Assembly (NCBI GenBank): GCA_936941155.1
Contig: CAKZJE010000106.1
Span: 1 to 64,000, forward strand
Length of the DNA stretch: 64,000 nucleotides
Source of the DNA: an uncultured Methylomonas sp.
GTDB lineage: Bacteria; Pseudomonadota; Gammaproteobacteria; Methylococcales; Methylomonadaceae
Direction of reading: 5' to 3'
Shown: positions 23,487 to 32,786 of the stretch, in pieces
How positions within the stretch are numbered: position 1 is the stretch's first letter
Layout: each line of letters begins with the position of its first letter
Made by a program: the position numbers and the translations under genes
The notes under the pieces: generated by a model
What the model saw: the letters and a program-made list of their open reading frames with translations, nothing else
Told to the model about the DNA's origin: nothing
Databases searched by the model: none

Positions 23487-26255
23487 TTAACGAGTGACCA
23501 AAAACCGCACCGCATCCAGACGCAACTGCGCAGCATTAATATTTTCATGCAGCAGAATTGTCACATCCTTAAGCTGTTCAATTTCTTCCTCTTTAATGCT
23601 CGGATTGATTTTTTTCAAGCGCACCAAACGTTTAATCTCGCCCGTCAAAGAAGCCAACATCGCTTTATTACTCTCGGCAATCAACGCATTCATATTTTCA
23701 GTAGCATTTTGCTCAGCAATAGTCAGCATTTCCACAATATGCAGCCGCTGTTTTGCCAAAAAATTACTAATTTGTTCGTGATTAATACTATCACCCGTTT
23801 CAAACAAACTTTCGTGACTGATTTCTTCGCTAACATCTTGTTTAAATTGATTAATCAATACCCGAATCGGCGTGGGCGGCAAAAAGCGATTCACCTGCAA
23901 ATTTTCCGGCGCACTGCATTCCACAATAAACAACATCTCTAGCAAAAATTGTCCGCCTTTCAAATCAGGATGCTTCACCGCACACACGCTGGCATTGCCG
24001 GTTTCAGTCGATAACACCAAATCCATTGCTGCTGTCATCATTGGATGTTCTAGGGTAATGAAAAACATATCTTCTCGCGCCAGTGCAATTTCACGATTCA
24101 CGGTGACAGTCATGCCGTCTTCAACCAAATACGGAAAATGCGACACCCGCAAACTTTCGCTCGGTCTTAAAATATAGCAATCATCGGAATGCGACTCGAT
24201 GTCCACGCCAAAACAATCAAACAACGGCTCGGCGTAATCCCATAAATTTTGCGCTTCAATCCGCTCGACTTGCGCAATTAACGCATTTGCTTCTTCGGTG
24301 CGGCAAGAATTCAGCTCCAATAATTGGTCGCGCCCATTGTGCATTTCGATTTCAAGTTCAGCATTCAGGGTTTTCGTTTTGGCAATAAACGCTTCAATCA
24401 CCGCGCTATCTTGCGTTTTTAAAACCAGAGAAAATTCATCGTGCAATTGGTCTGCCACTGCTTGCGCTGCGGAACAATTGTGTTGAAAAGCGTTAAAACC
24501 TTCGTCATACCAGCGGAATAACGTTTCTTGCGCCGTGTTTTCTAAATAAGGAATATGCAGTTGGATGATATTTTTTTGCCCGATTCTGTCCAAACGTCCG
24601 ATGCGTTGTTGCAATAAATCGGGATTGGTGGGCAAATCAAATAGAATCAAATGATGCACAAATTGAAAATTGCGTCCTTCGCTGCCAATTTCAGAGCAAA
24701 TCAGCAATTGTGCCGAACTTTCTTGATCGGCAAAATACGCCGCCGCACGGTCGCGTTCAATAATGCTCATGTTTTCATGGAACACCGCTGCTGCAACCCC
24801 ACGATTTTTCAGCATTTTTTCCAAACTGATTACGGTTTTCGCATGATGACAAATCAACACGGCGCGTTGTTCACCTAATTCTTTTAGCTTGTCCATCAGC
24901 CAGATAAAATGCGGGTCTTGCAACAGATTATCCGGCGCGGGCGAGCCTTGCAGGGGATAAGCGTGGCGTTGCCGCTCTGGAAAACCTTTCACGGTTTGCC
25001 GCGAATTTCTAAATAAAATTCGTCCTGTACCGTGATGGTCGAGCAAAATTTTAATCAATTGCTCACGCGCATTCGCGGCTTTCTCAGAATTCTGCAAATC
25101 ATTGAGCAAGCCATCGACATTATCTTGTTTCAGCAAGTTTTTTAGATTTTGCTGCGCGGTTTCATCCAGTGCTTGTTCCGCTAATAATAATTTTGCCGCT
25201 TCTGCAACCGGTTCAAAGTGTTGTTCTTCGGCTAAAAATGCTTCAAAACTGTAAAAACGATCGGGGTCTAACAACCGTAATCTGGCAAAATGGCTTTCTC
25301 TGCCCAATTGTTCAGGCGTGGCGGTCAATAAAATCAAGCCTTGCACGGTCAAACTTAAATCTTCAATAAACTGATATTCAGGACTGGGGCGCACTTGACT
25401 CCATTCTAAATGGTGCGCTTCATCCACCACGACCATATCCCAACCGGCGGCAATCGCTTGGGCTTGGCGTTTGGGGTAACGGGCGAAAAATTGTTGACTG
25501 CATAACACCAACTGTTCCGCGACAAACGGATTTTCTTTGCCTTTGCTTTCTAAACAACGTCCTTCATCAAACAGACTGAATTTGAGATTGAAACGGCGCA
25601 GCATTTCCACCAACCATTGATGCAGCAAGCTTTCTGGCACAATAATCAACACGCGCTTACTCAAACTATTTAATAAGCGATAATGCAGAATCAAACCCGC
25701 TTCAATGGTTTTCCCTAAACCGACTTCATCCGCCAACATAATACGCGGCGCGAAACGGTTTGCAGCTTCGTGGGCAATGAATAATTGGTGTGCAATCAAC
25801 GAAGTACGTCCGCCTTGCAAGCCTTTAATCGGTGATTGTTGATGCTGCTGGAGTTTGCGCCAGGTTTCATAACGCAGAGTAAACCACGCGCTAGGGTCAA
25901 ATTGTCCGTTAAATAAACGTTCTTGCGGTTTGTTAAATTGCAAATGATGATTTAAGTCGATTTCCTCAATCGCAACCGTTTCGCCGTCTTCATCTGTGCC
26001 AATGTAGGTCAACAATCCTTGCTGCTGCGAAACTTTTTTAACCTTAATTTTGACCTCGTCGGTCGATTCAATCACATCACCGACGGCAAATTTCACGCGC
26101 GTTAAGGGCGCGTTGTCTTGCGCATAAATTCGTTTTGCACCGGTCGCCAAATACAAAACTGTTACTCGGTTAAAGGCAACTTCCAGAATTAAGCCTAAGC
26201 CTAATTCAGATTCGGTATTGCTAATCCAGCGTTGACCGGAAATAAAATCATTCAT
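23487..26255 (-). CDS. rapA: RNA polymerase-associated helicase-like ATPase RapA
   Basis: A 922-residue Swi2/Snf2 ATPase that helps recycle RNA polymerase after transcription. The N-terminal Tudor-like domains (FISGQRWISNTESELGLGLI and VGDVIESTDEVKIKVKKV) are followed by motif I LADEVGLGKTIEAG (174-187), DEAH at 278-281, and the second helicase lobe with the RIGRLDRIGQ motif near 560. The C-terminal RapA-specific part (DVSEEISHESLFETGD) completes it. It is slightly shorter than the E. coli protein (968 residues, family knowledge). It borders the accessory island on its left. Confidence 0.95.
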   Translation of the reverse strand: MNDFISGQRWISNTESELGLGLILEVAFNRVTVLYLATGAKRIYAQDNAPLTRVKFAVGDVIESTDEVKIKVKKVSQQQGLLTYIGTDEDGETVAIEEIDLNHHLQFNKPQERLFNGQFDPSAWFTLRYETWRKLQQHQQSPIKGLQGGRTSLIAHQLFIAHEAANRFAPRIMLADEVGLGKTIEAGLILHYRLLNSLSKRVLIIVPESLLHQWLVEMLRRFNLKFSLFDEGRCLESKGKENPFVAEQLVLCSQQFFARYPKRQAQAIAAGWDMVVVDEAHHLEWSQVRPSPEYQFIEDLSLTVQGLILLTATPEQLGRESHFARLRLLDPDRFYSFEAFLAEEQHFEPVAEAAKLLLAEQALDETAQQNLKNLLKQDNVDGLLNDLQNSEKAANAREQLIKILLDHHGTGRILFRNSRQTVKGFPERQRHAYPLQGSPAPDNLLQDPHFIWLMDKLKELGEQRAVLICHHAKTVISLEKMLKNRGVAAAVFHENMSIIERDRAAAYFADQESSAQLLICSEIGSEGRNFQFVHHLILFDLPTNPDLLQQRIGRLDRIGQKNIIQLHIPYLENTAQETLFRWYDEGFNAFQHNCSAAQAVADQLHDEFSLVLKTQDSAVIEAFIAKTKTLNAELEIEMHNGRDQLLELNSCRTEEANALIAQVERIEAQNLWDYAEPLFDCFGVDIESHSDDCYILRPSESLRVSHFPYLVEDGMTVTVNREIALAREDMFFITLEHPMMTAAMDLVLSTETGNASVCAVKHPDLKGGQFLLEMLFIVECSAPENLQVNRFLPPTPIRVLINQFKQDVSEEISHESLFETGDSINHEQISNFLAKQRLHIVEMLTIAEQNATENMNALIAESNKAMLASLTGEIKRLVRLKKINPSIKEEEIEQLKDVTILLHENINAAQLRLDAVRFLVTR

Positions 26256-26328
26256 TTGTTGATAAAACCTATTAAAATAAATCGTTTTTGTGTCTGTTTA
26301 CCTCATTTTAACAGATTTTGTTGCTTAC

Positions 26329-26361
26329 ACGACTGCCAGTCCTCAAAGGACTGGCAGTCGT
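26329..26361. repeat. Dispersed palindrome, family 1, copy B (intergenic)
   Basis: Perfect 14-base arms ACGACTGCCAGTCC / GGACTGGCAGTCGT around TCAAA. It lies in the leader of the epimerase gene, 25 bases before its ATG. Confidence 0.9.
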
Positions 26362-26386
26362 ACCCACCTATTTTTTGCACATCCTC

Positions 26387-27397
26387 ATGAAAAAAGTTTT
26401 AGTTACCGGCGCAAATGGATTTATTGGTCAAGTTTTAGTCAAACACCTGTTAGCAGCGGGCATCGAAGTCAAGGCGTTAGTCAGGGAAAAGGCAATTCAT
26501 GCAGACATTGAAAGCATCGCGCTTGATTTAACCGAGTCATGGACAAGCAACCCATGTGAAGGCGTAGATACTGTGTTTCACTTGGCTGGTAAAGCCCACG
26601 CGCTGTCAGAAATTGCTGCCGATGATGAAGAATATCAACGCATTAATACCGAAGGCACACGCAAATTATTAGAAGCTGCGAAATTGGCTGGCGTAACAAG
26701 ATTTGTTTTTTTCAGCAGCGTGAAAGCGGTGGGCGATATGCCAACCATGCAGGATGAAAGCAATCAAACGCCACCGGATACGCCTTATGGACAGTCAAAA
26801 CGCGCTGCGGAACAGCTTGTTTTAACAGGAAATTATGTGCCACATCCGGTCGTGATTCGCCCGTGCATGGTTTATGGTTTGTCGGATAAAGGCAATTTGC
26901 CGCGCATGATTTCTGCTATTGAACGCGGATTTTTTCCGCCCTTGCCGGAAGTGCATAATCACCGCTCGATGGTGCATGTGGAAGATTTGGCAAGAGCTGC
27001 GCTGTTAGTTGCGCAAAATCCAAAAGCTGCTGGACAGATTTATATTGTTTCAGATGGGCAAGCCAATTCCACCCGACAAATTTATGAATGGATTTGTGCG
27101 GCATTCGATAAAAAACCGTTGCCGGTGACGATTCCGGTGTTTGTGTTAAAAAGCTTGGCGAAAATCGGTGATGTCATTGGAAAAGTTCACGGGAAGCGAT
27201 TTCTGTTTGATTCTGACGCGCTGGATAAATTAATCGGTTCAGCGTGGTATTCCTCTGCAAAAATAGAAAACGAATTGGGTTTTAAACCGAAATATGATTT
27301 GCAAATCGCTTTGCCAGAAATTGTGCATTATTTAAAAAATAAGGGAGGTCAGGCTTTGCCTGATATAGCAAGCACAGCTTGCACTCCAAAACTTTAG
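26387..27397 (+). CDS. NAD-dependent sugar-nucleotide epimerase/dehydratase (WbpV-like)
   Basis: A 336-residue short-chain dehydrogenase of the extended type. The start is placed at 26387 (MKKVLVTGANGFIGQVL), since an upstream reading would cross the palindromic repeat. Visible are the Rossmann motif TGANGFIG, the catalytic Ser region FFSSVKAVGD, the YGQSKRAAE motif with Tyr and Lys, and RPCMVYG. The gene order with the glycosyltransferase and WbpM-like genes at 31.7-34.7 kb is that of wbpV-wbpL-wbpM O-antigen genes, so it likely acts on a UDP-N-acetyl-quinovosamine/fucosamine intermediate (inference). The last residues (QALPDIASTACTPKL) come from a double-hairpin repeat. Confidence 0.82.
   Translation: MKKVLVTGANGFIGQVLVKHLLAAGIEVKALVREKAIHADIESIALDLTESWTSNPCEGVDTVFHLAGKAHALSEIAADDEEYQRINTEGTRKLLEAAKLAGVTRFVFFSSVKAVGDMPTMQDESNQTPPDTPYGQSKRAAEQLVLTGNYVPHPVVIRPCMVYGLSDKGNLPRMISAIERGFFPPLPEVHNHRSMVHVEDLARAALLVAQNPKAAGQIYIVSDGQANSTRQIYEWICAAFDKKPLPVTIPVFVLKSLAKIGDVIGKVHGKRFLFDSDALDKLIGSAWYSSAKIENELGFKPKYDLQIALPEIVHYLKNKGGQALPDIASTACTPKL
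27349..27382. repeat. Double small hairpin at the 3' end of the epimerase gene
   Basis: TCAGGC-TTT-GCCTGA (27349-27363) and GCAAGC-ACA-GCTTGC (27368-27382) in tandem. They encode the last residues of the epimerase and look like an inserted intergenic repeat rather than family sequence. Confidence 0.55.
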
Positions 27398-27460
27398 TTT
27401 AGATTTATCCGAACAATGCGAATTTGTCGCACCTACAGCCCAAAATAACCCGATATTTTT

Positions 27461-30400
27461 ATGATAAACAATAACCACTTAAGAAAATCGCTTAATTATG
27501 CTTATTTAAAAGCTGGAGCTTCGCAAGATGCGATTGATAAATTTAAAACGCAAGCGACGCAGTTATTAAAGAGTATTCAAGCAAATGAAAGCGAGGAATT
27601 TCATAAAAATAGCTTATCTGATTTTTTAAAAGATAGCTATTACAAAGACAAACATTATATTAATGTTAAAGACCGAAAAGATTTAGTGATTCATAATGAT
27701 AAAACGGCGAATAGTTCAGTCGGTGTGATTATCGAGGTTAAAAGACCTAGCAATAAAGCTGAAATGGTCAGTCGCGACAATCTGAATAAAAAAGCTTTGC
27801 AAGAATTGGTTTTGTATTATTTGCGTGAAAGAATTATCAATAAAAATCTACACATTAAACACTTGATAGTCACTAATATTAATGAATGGTTTATTTTTGA
27901 TGCGCGTGTTTTCGGAAATTGTTTTGCAGAGGATAAAGACTTAGTAAAAATGTTTACTGAGTTTGAAAATAAAACATTAGATAAAAATAAAACTGAATCG
28001 TTTTATAAAGAAATTGCAGAGCCTGCGATTGAATTATGCAAAGAAAAACTTGAGTTTACTTATTTTAATTTAGCAGATTATCAAACGATTTTAGAAAGTA
28101 CGAATACAGAAAATGATAAAGAGTTAATTCCATTATTCAAAGTTTTATCGCCTGAACACTTACTTAAATTATCTTTTAGCAATGATGCGAATAGTTTAAA
28201 TCAGGCGTTTTATAATGAGCTGTTGCATATTATTGGTTTAGAAGAAGTTAAAGAAGGCGGTAAAAAATATATTAAGCGCAAAAAAGAATTAGAGCGCAAT
28301 CCAGCGTCATTTTTAGAGCAAAGCATTAACAATATAAAAAATCGTGGTGAAATTACGCAAGAGGAATCATTATTTGATGCGGCTATTGAATTAAGTATTA
28401 CTTGGGTTAATAGAATATTATTTTTAAAATTGCTAGAAGCGCAATTAATGACGTATCATAAAAATGATAGACTTTATCAGTTTTTTACGATTGAAAAAAT
28501 AACCTGTTTTTCAGATTTGAATTATCTATTTTTTGATGTATTAGCGATTAAAGAAGAGGATAGAAATAAATCGACACAACAAAGTTTTTCTCATATTCCT
28601 TATTTGAATAGTTCTTTATTTGAAAGAACAGAGTTAGAAAATAAAACATTAGAGATTAGTGGTTTAAGGCGTGAGCTTTTGCCTATTTTAGCAACGACTG
28701 TTTTAAAAAATGAGCAGGGACATAAATTAATAGGAAAATTGGATGTATTAAGTTATTTATTTAGTTTTTTAGATGCTTATGATTTTTCTAATGATAGTAA
28801 AGAAGAAATAAAAAAGAGTAATAAGTCTTTAATCAGTGCGTCAGTATTGGGTTTGATTTTTGAAAAAATTAACGGTTATAAAGACGGTTCTTTTTTCACG
28901 CCGAGTATTATTACGATGTATATGAGTCGTGAAACGATGCGGCTGGCGGTGGTGCAAAAGTTTAATGAGCGTAAAGGTTGGCAATGTGAAACTTTTGATG
29001 ATTTAAAAAGTACGATTAAAATAAATACCAAAGAAAACAGAGAAGAAGCAAATGACATTATTAATAGTATCAAAGTCTGTGACCCTGCGGTGGGTTCTGG
29101 ACATTTTTTAGTATCAGTGCTTAACGAGTTTATCGCGATTAAAAGCGAGTTGCGGGTTCTGGTTGATAGTGATTATGTCGGCTTATCTTATTTAGAGGTT
29201 ATTGTTGAGAATGACGAGCTTAAAATAACTCATTTAGATAATGATTTTAAAGAATTTGAGTACAATCCAAAAATAAAAGAAAGTCAGCGCGTACAAAAAA
29301 CGCTATTCCATGAAAAACAAAAAATAATTGAAAATTGTTTATTCGGCGTAGATATTAATCCTAATTCAGTCAAAATTTGTCGGTTGCGATTATGGATTGA
29401 ATTATTGAAAAATGCTTATTATAACGATGATGGAAAACTGGAAACTCTGCCGAATATTGATATTAATATTCAAGCGGGGAATTCATTAATTAGTCGTTTT
29501 GAATTAAATGAGGATTTAAAAAAGCATAAAGCTAAAATTGAAGTCTACAAAAGTTCAATTTATTCTTATCAATCCGTGACGGATAAAGCAGAAAAAAGAG
29601 CGATTGAAAAAATACTGACTGAATTAAAAAACAGCTTCTTTAAAGGATTAGTTGATGATAGCGCGGAAAAAAATAAATTAAAAAAATTATCCGCTAAACT
29701 AGCTGATTTAAATCATCCATCCTTAATTGAAGAAACGGTTAAAGAGAAAAAAGACCGCGAAAAGGCGATACAAAAAATTGAGTTAGAGATTTTAAAAGCA
29801 TCGGCTAAAATGGATAATATTCAATCGAATAAAGTCTATGATAATGCGTTTGAATGGCGTTTTATTTTTCCAGAAGCCTTAAATGCGGACGGTGATTTTA
29901 TCGGTTTTGATGTGATTATTGGCAATCCGCCTTATATTCAAATTCAAAACTTTAGCGGTCAAGATGTTCAACTTGTATTACAAAATAGCGGTTATGAAAC
30001 GTTTGAAAAAATGGGTGATATTTACGCGCTATTTATTGAAAAAGGCATTTCATTATTAAAACACAATGGTTTATTAAGTTTTATTACTTCCAATAAATGG
30101 ATGCGTGCGGGTTATGGTAAAAGTTTACGTCATTTTTTAGCGACAAAAAACCAGCCGTTGAAATTGATTGATTTTGGTGGTTATCAAGTTTTTGAATCAG
30201 CAACGGTGGATTCTAATATTTTAATTACCCAAAAAGCAGAGAATCAAAATGTTGCATTTCTACATGCTTGCGCAATTCAGAAAGACTTTACAACTGAAAC
30301 GAATTTAGAGGATTATTTCACAGCACATCATCAAATAATTTCATTAAATTCAACGGATGCGTGGCTCATTTCTTCTGATATTGAACAGCAACTGAAAGCA

Positions 30401-31198
30401 AAAATTGAAGCCATTGGCACGCCATTAAAAGATTGGGATATTAATATCTATTTTGGCATTAAAACGGGTTTTAATGAAGCGTTTATTATTGATACTGAAA
30501 CAAAAGAGCGTTTGTGTAATGAAGATGCAGAAAGTGCCAAAATTATTAAACCAATTTTACGCGGACGCGATATTAAGCGTTATTGCGCAGAATGGGCAGG
30601 ATTATGGTTAATTAATTCGCATAACAACCCACCGATAAATATTAATAATTATCCTGCAATTAAAAAACATTTAGATTTTTATTATTCCCAATTAGAAAAA
30701 CGTAGTGATAGAGGACAAACACCTTATAATTTAAGACAATGTGCATATTTAAAAGAGTTTGAAAAAGAAAAAATTATCTACCCTGATATAATGAGACTCC
30801 CTAAGGAATGTAATAGCTTTGAAAACTATCCATATTTTTATTTAGATAAAAATGGTTATTATCCAGAGGCAACTAACTTTACAATGATAGGGAAAAATTT
30901 ACATTTAATACTTGCTGTTGTTTCATCTAAGTTAGGTGTTTATGCGTTTACAAAATATTATTGTGGAACTCAATTTGATGAAAAAGGTTTTCGTTATAAG
31001 AAAGAGTTTTTAGAGAAATTACCCATTCCAAAAATCCCCGAATCTCAACAAAAACCTTTTATTAAATTAGTGGATAAAATCCTTATTTCAAAAAAATCAG
31101 GCAAAGAAACCCACGATTTAGAATCGCAAATTGACACGCTGGTTTATGAACTTTATGACTTAACCGCTGATGAAATAAAAATAATTGAAGGAAAATAA
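27461..31198 (+). CDS. Type IIG restriction-modification enzyme (Eco57I-like), complete
   Basis: A 1,245-residue single-chain restriction and methylation enzyme. An N-terminal PD-(D/E)XK nuclease signature is seen at HND (80) and GVIIEVKRP (E92, K94). The methyltransferase motif I DPAVGSGHFLVSVL lies near residue 541, FGVDINPNSVKICRLRLW near 630 and the catalytic NPPYIQ near 821. A C-terminal specificity region contains LKDWDINIYFGIKTGFNEAF (part) and GRDIKRY. Its codons are richer in AAA, GAA, TTT and ATT than in the flanking sugar genes, a sign of transfer. It is inserted between the epimerase and glycosyltransferase genes. The N6-adenine modification follows from NPPY (family knowledge). 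Confidence 0.9.
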   Translation: MINNNHLRKSLNYAYLKAGASQDAIDKFKTQATQLLKSIQANESEEFHKNSLSDFLKDSYYKDKHYINVKDRKDLVIHNDKTANSSVGVIIEVKRPSNKAEMVSRDNLNKKALQELVLYYLRERIINKNLHIKHLIVTNINEWFIFDARVFGNCFAEDKDLVKMFTEFENKTLDKNKTESFYKEIAEPAIELCKEKLEFTYFNLADYQTILESTNTENDKELIPLFKVLSPEHLLKLSFSNDANSLNQAFYNELLHIIGLEEVKEGGKKYIKRKKELERNPASFLEQSINNIKNRGEITQEESLFDAAIELSITWVNRILFLKLLEAQLMTYHKNDRLYQFFTIEKITCFSDLNYLFFDVLAIKEEDRNKSTQQSFSHIPYLNSSLFERTELENKTLEISGLRRELLPILATTVLKNEQGHKLIGKLDVLSYLFSFLDAYDFSNDSKEEIKKSNKSLISASVLGLIFEKINGYKDGSFFTPSIITMYMSRETMRLAVVQKFNERKGWQCETFDDLKSTIKINTKENREEANDIINSIKVCDPAVGSGHFLVSVLNEFIAIKSELRVLVDSDYVGLSYLEVIVENDELKITHLDNDFKEFEYNPKIKESQRVQKTLFHEKQKIIENCLFGVDINPNSVKICRLRLWIELLKNAYYNDDGKLETLPNIDINIQAGNSLISRFELNEDLKKHKAKIEVYKSSIYSYQSVTDKAEKRAIEKILTELKNSFFKGLVDDSAEKNKLKKLSAKLADLNHPSLIEETVKEKKDREKAIQKIELEILKASAKMDNIQSNKVYDNAFEWRFIFPEALNADGDFIGFDVIIGNPPYIQIQNFSGQDVQLVLQNSGYETFEKMGDIYALFIEKGISLLKHNGLLSFITSNKWMRAGYGKSLRHFLATKNQPLKLIDFGGYQVFESATVDSNILITQKAENQNVAFLHACAIQKDFTTETNLEDYFTAHHQIISLNSTDAWLISSDIEQQLKAKIEAIGTPLKDWDINIYFGIKTGFNEAFIIDTETKERLCNEDAESAKIIKPILRGRDIKRYCAEWAGLWLINSHNNPPININNYPAIKKHLDFYYSQLEKRSDRGQTPYNLRQCAYLKEFEKEKIIYPDIMRLPKECNSFENYPYFYLDKNGYYPEATNFTMIGKNLHLILAVVSSKLGVYAFTKYYCGTQFDEKGFRYKKEFLEKLPIPKIPESQQKPFIKLVDKILISKKSGKETHDLESQIDTLVYELYDLTADEIKIIEGK
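31151..31194 (+). repeat. Direct repeat 1: 3' end of the type IIG gene
   Basis: 44 bases starting CTTTATGACTTAACC that recur at 31690-31733 with four differences. The two copies flank the toxin-antitoxin pair. Confidence 0.85.
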
Positions 31199-31199
31199 G

Positions 31200-31412
31200 A
31201 TGAGTAACTTACAACAAGTGATTAACCAAGAACTTAATACACTGTCGTTAATATCACAAAAAGAAGTGTTGGATTTTATTTTATTCTTAAAAAAAACAGC
31301 TAACACAGAAACCGATAGCGATTATTTGTCAAAAAATGCACTTATTAAACAAGCTATTATTGAAGGTTTAAATACCCCGTTAAGTGAATGTTCAGAGCAA
31401 TTGGATTGGTGA
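31200..31412 (+). CDS. Antitoxin of a YoeB-type pair
   Basis: A 70-residue protein (MSNLQQVINQELNTLSLISQ at the start). The ATG at 31200 has AAGGA nine bases upstream, inside the end of the type IIG gene; a start five residues earlier has no support. The segment KEVLDFILFLKK matches the DUF2281-like helical antitoxins, and the tail (IKQAIIEGLNTPLSECSEQL) would bind the toxin. It ends one base before the toxin ATG. Confidence 0.75.
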   Translation: MSNLQQVINQELNTLSLISQKEVLDFILFLKKTANTETDSDYLSKNALIKQAIIEGLNTPLSECSEQLDW

Positions 31413-31413
31413 A

Positions 31414-31674
31414 ATGTATAAACTGTACTACACCAATCGTGCTAAAAAAGATGCACAATTAATTAAAGCTTCAAACTTAAAAAATAAAACGCAAGAGCTT
31501 TTAAATTTAATCGCTCAAAACCCGTATATTTATCCACCGGAATTTGAATTTTTAAAAGCCGATTTAAACGGTGCGATTTCACGGAGAATTAACAAACAAC
31601 ATCGGCTGGTTTATCAAGTATTTGAAAATGAAAAATCAATTAAAGTGCTTATGATGTGGACGCATTACGAATAA
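31414..31674 (+). CDS. Txe/YoeB-family mRNA interferase toxin
   Basis: An 86-residue protein started at 31414 (MYKLYYTNRAKKDAQLIKAS), one base after the antitoxin stop. It has the family core PPEFEFLKADLNGAISRRI, NKQHRLVYQVFE and the terminal MMWTHYE with the catalytic His-Tyr. It would cleave mRNA at the ribosome when free. With the preceding antitoxin it forms a complete, apparently intact pair inserted behind the type IIG enzyme. Confidence 0.85.
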   Translation: MYKLYYTNRAKKDAQLIKASNLKNKTQELLNLIAQNPYIYPPEFEFLKADLNGAISRRINKQHRLVYQVFENEKSIKVLMMWTHYE

Positions 31675-31689
31675 CATTTTCATTGAATG

Positions 31690-31740
31690 CTTTATGACTT
31701 AACCACAGATGAAATACAAACAATTGAAGGAAATCTATGA
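31690..31740 (+). pseudogene. Remnant of a type IIG gene 3' end
   Basis: The plus strand reads MLYDLTTDEIQTIEGNL then TGA (from ATG at 31687), nearly the same as the end of the type IIG enzyme (ELYDLTADEIKIIEGK). The TGA overlaps the ATG of the glycosyltransferase gene, and its AAGGA serves as that gene's ribosome site. It is the second member of the 44-base direct repeat. Confidence 0.8.
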
Positions 31741-32786
31741 TTCTAGGATTATGCCTCACCGCTTTTCTCGCCACCTGTTTTTTAACCTATTTAATTCGCC
31801 GCTACGCCCTCGCTAAAAGCCTAATTGACATTCCCAATGCGCGAAGTTCACATTCAATTCCCACGCCACGCGGCGGTGGTTTATCCGTAGTCTTGATATT
31901 TTTGCTATTCGCGACATTCATTTTTGACTGGAATCTGAGCTTTATCGGCTTAATTGCATCCTGTTTGTTGGTCGCAGGGATTGGATTTTGGGATGACCAC
32001 AGCCACATTCCGGCACGTTGGCGATTGTCTGTGCATTTTTCCGCCGCGTTAATCGCGTTATTTTGCTTGCCTGTGATTCCAAATCTAGCCTTTTTTAGCT
32101 TTATGCTTGAGGCGAAATTTATTTGTCTGCTGTTTTACACCCTGACCTTAGTTTGGTTATTAAATTTATACAATTTTATGGATGGAATTGACGGCATTGC
32201 CAGTGTGGAAGCCATCAATGTTTGTTTAAGTGCGGTGGCATTATTGTTTTGGCATGGACAAGCGCACAGTGATTTATTTTCGGCATTACTTTTACTCGCA
32301 GCGGCAGTGGCTGGATTTTTAGTGTGGAATTTTCCTCATGCCAAAATTTTTATGGGCGATGCTTGCAGTGGTTTTTTAGGTTTTATCTTGGGCGTTTTAG
32401 CGATAATGACAGCTGCAAGCGGCGCAATCAATCTGTGGAGTTGGTTTATTTTGTTAGGTTTATTTATTACGGATGCAAAATTAACCTTAATCAGACGTAT
32501 TTTAACCGGTGAAGTTTGGTACGAAGCCCATTCCATCCATGCTTATCAACATTACTCCAGAAAATTAATTCATAAATTTCAACAGGATGGCTACGAACAT
32601 CGTGACGCACGCACAAAATCTCATCGGCGCGTGAATTTAATGCTGACATTAATCAACGTTTTTTGGTTATTGCCGTTAGCCGCAATAGCCACGTTTTATC
32701 CGTATTGGGCGTTTTTAATCACCGTGATGGCTTATTTGCCCTTGTTTTTTATAGCAAATCAATTGAAGGCGGGAATAACTGAATGA
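31737..32786 (+). CDS. Glycosyltransferase family 4 (WbpL/WecA-like polyprenyl-phosphate sugar transferase)
   Basis: A 349-residue integral membrane protein with about ten membrane segments. Conserved parts are IPNARSSHSIPTPRGGGLSV at the N-terminus, DDHSHIPARWRLSVH with the Asp pair, NLYNFMDGIDGIA (catalytic DD-like loop) and FMGDACSGFLGF. It transfers a sugar phosphate onto undecaprenyl phosphate to start O-antigen or exopolysaccharide units. It overlaps the WbpM-like gene by four bases. Its ribosome site comes from the type IIG remnant in front. Confidence 0.9.
   Translation: MILGLCLTAFLATCFLTYLIRRYALAKSLIDIPNARSSHSIPTPRGGGLSVVLIFLLFATFIFDWNLSFIGLIASCLLVAGIGFWDDHSHIPARWRLSVHFSAALIALFCLPVIPNLAFFSFMLEAKFICLLFYTLTLVWLLNLYNFMDGIDGIASVEAINVCLSAVALLFWHGQAHSDLFSALLLLAAAVAGFLVWNFPHAKIFMGDACSGFLGFILGVLAIMTAASGAINLWSWFILLGLFITDAKLTLIRRILTGEVWYEAHSIHAYQHYSRKLIHKFQQDGYEHRDARTKSHRRVNLMLTLINVFWLLPLAAIATFYPYWAFLITVMAYLPLFFIANQLKAGITE

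Noticed and set aside
26318-26386. N-terminal extension of the epimerase
   Set aside because: It would translate the palindromic repeat before the MKKVLVTGANGFIG start; the family begins at that Met.
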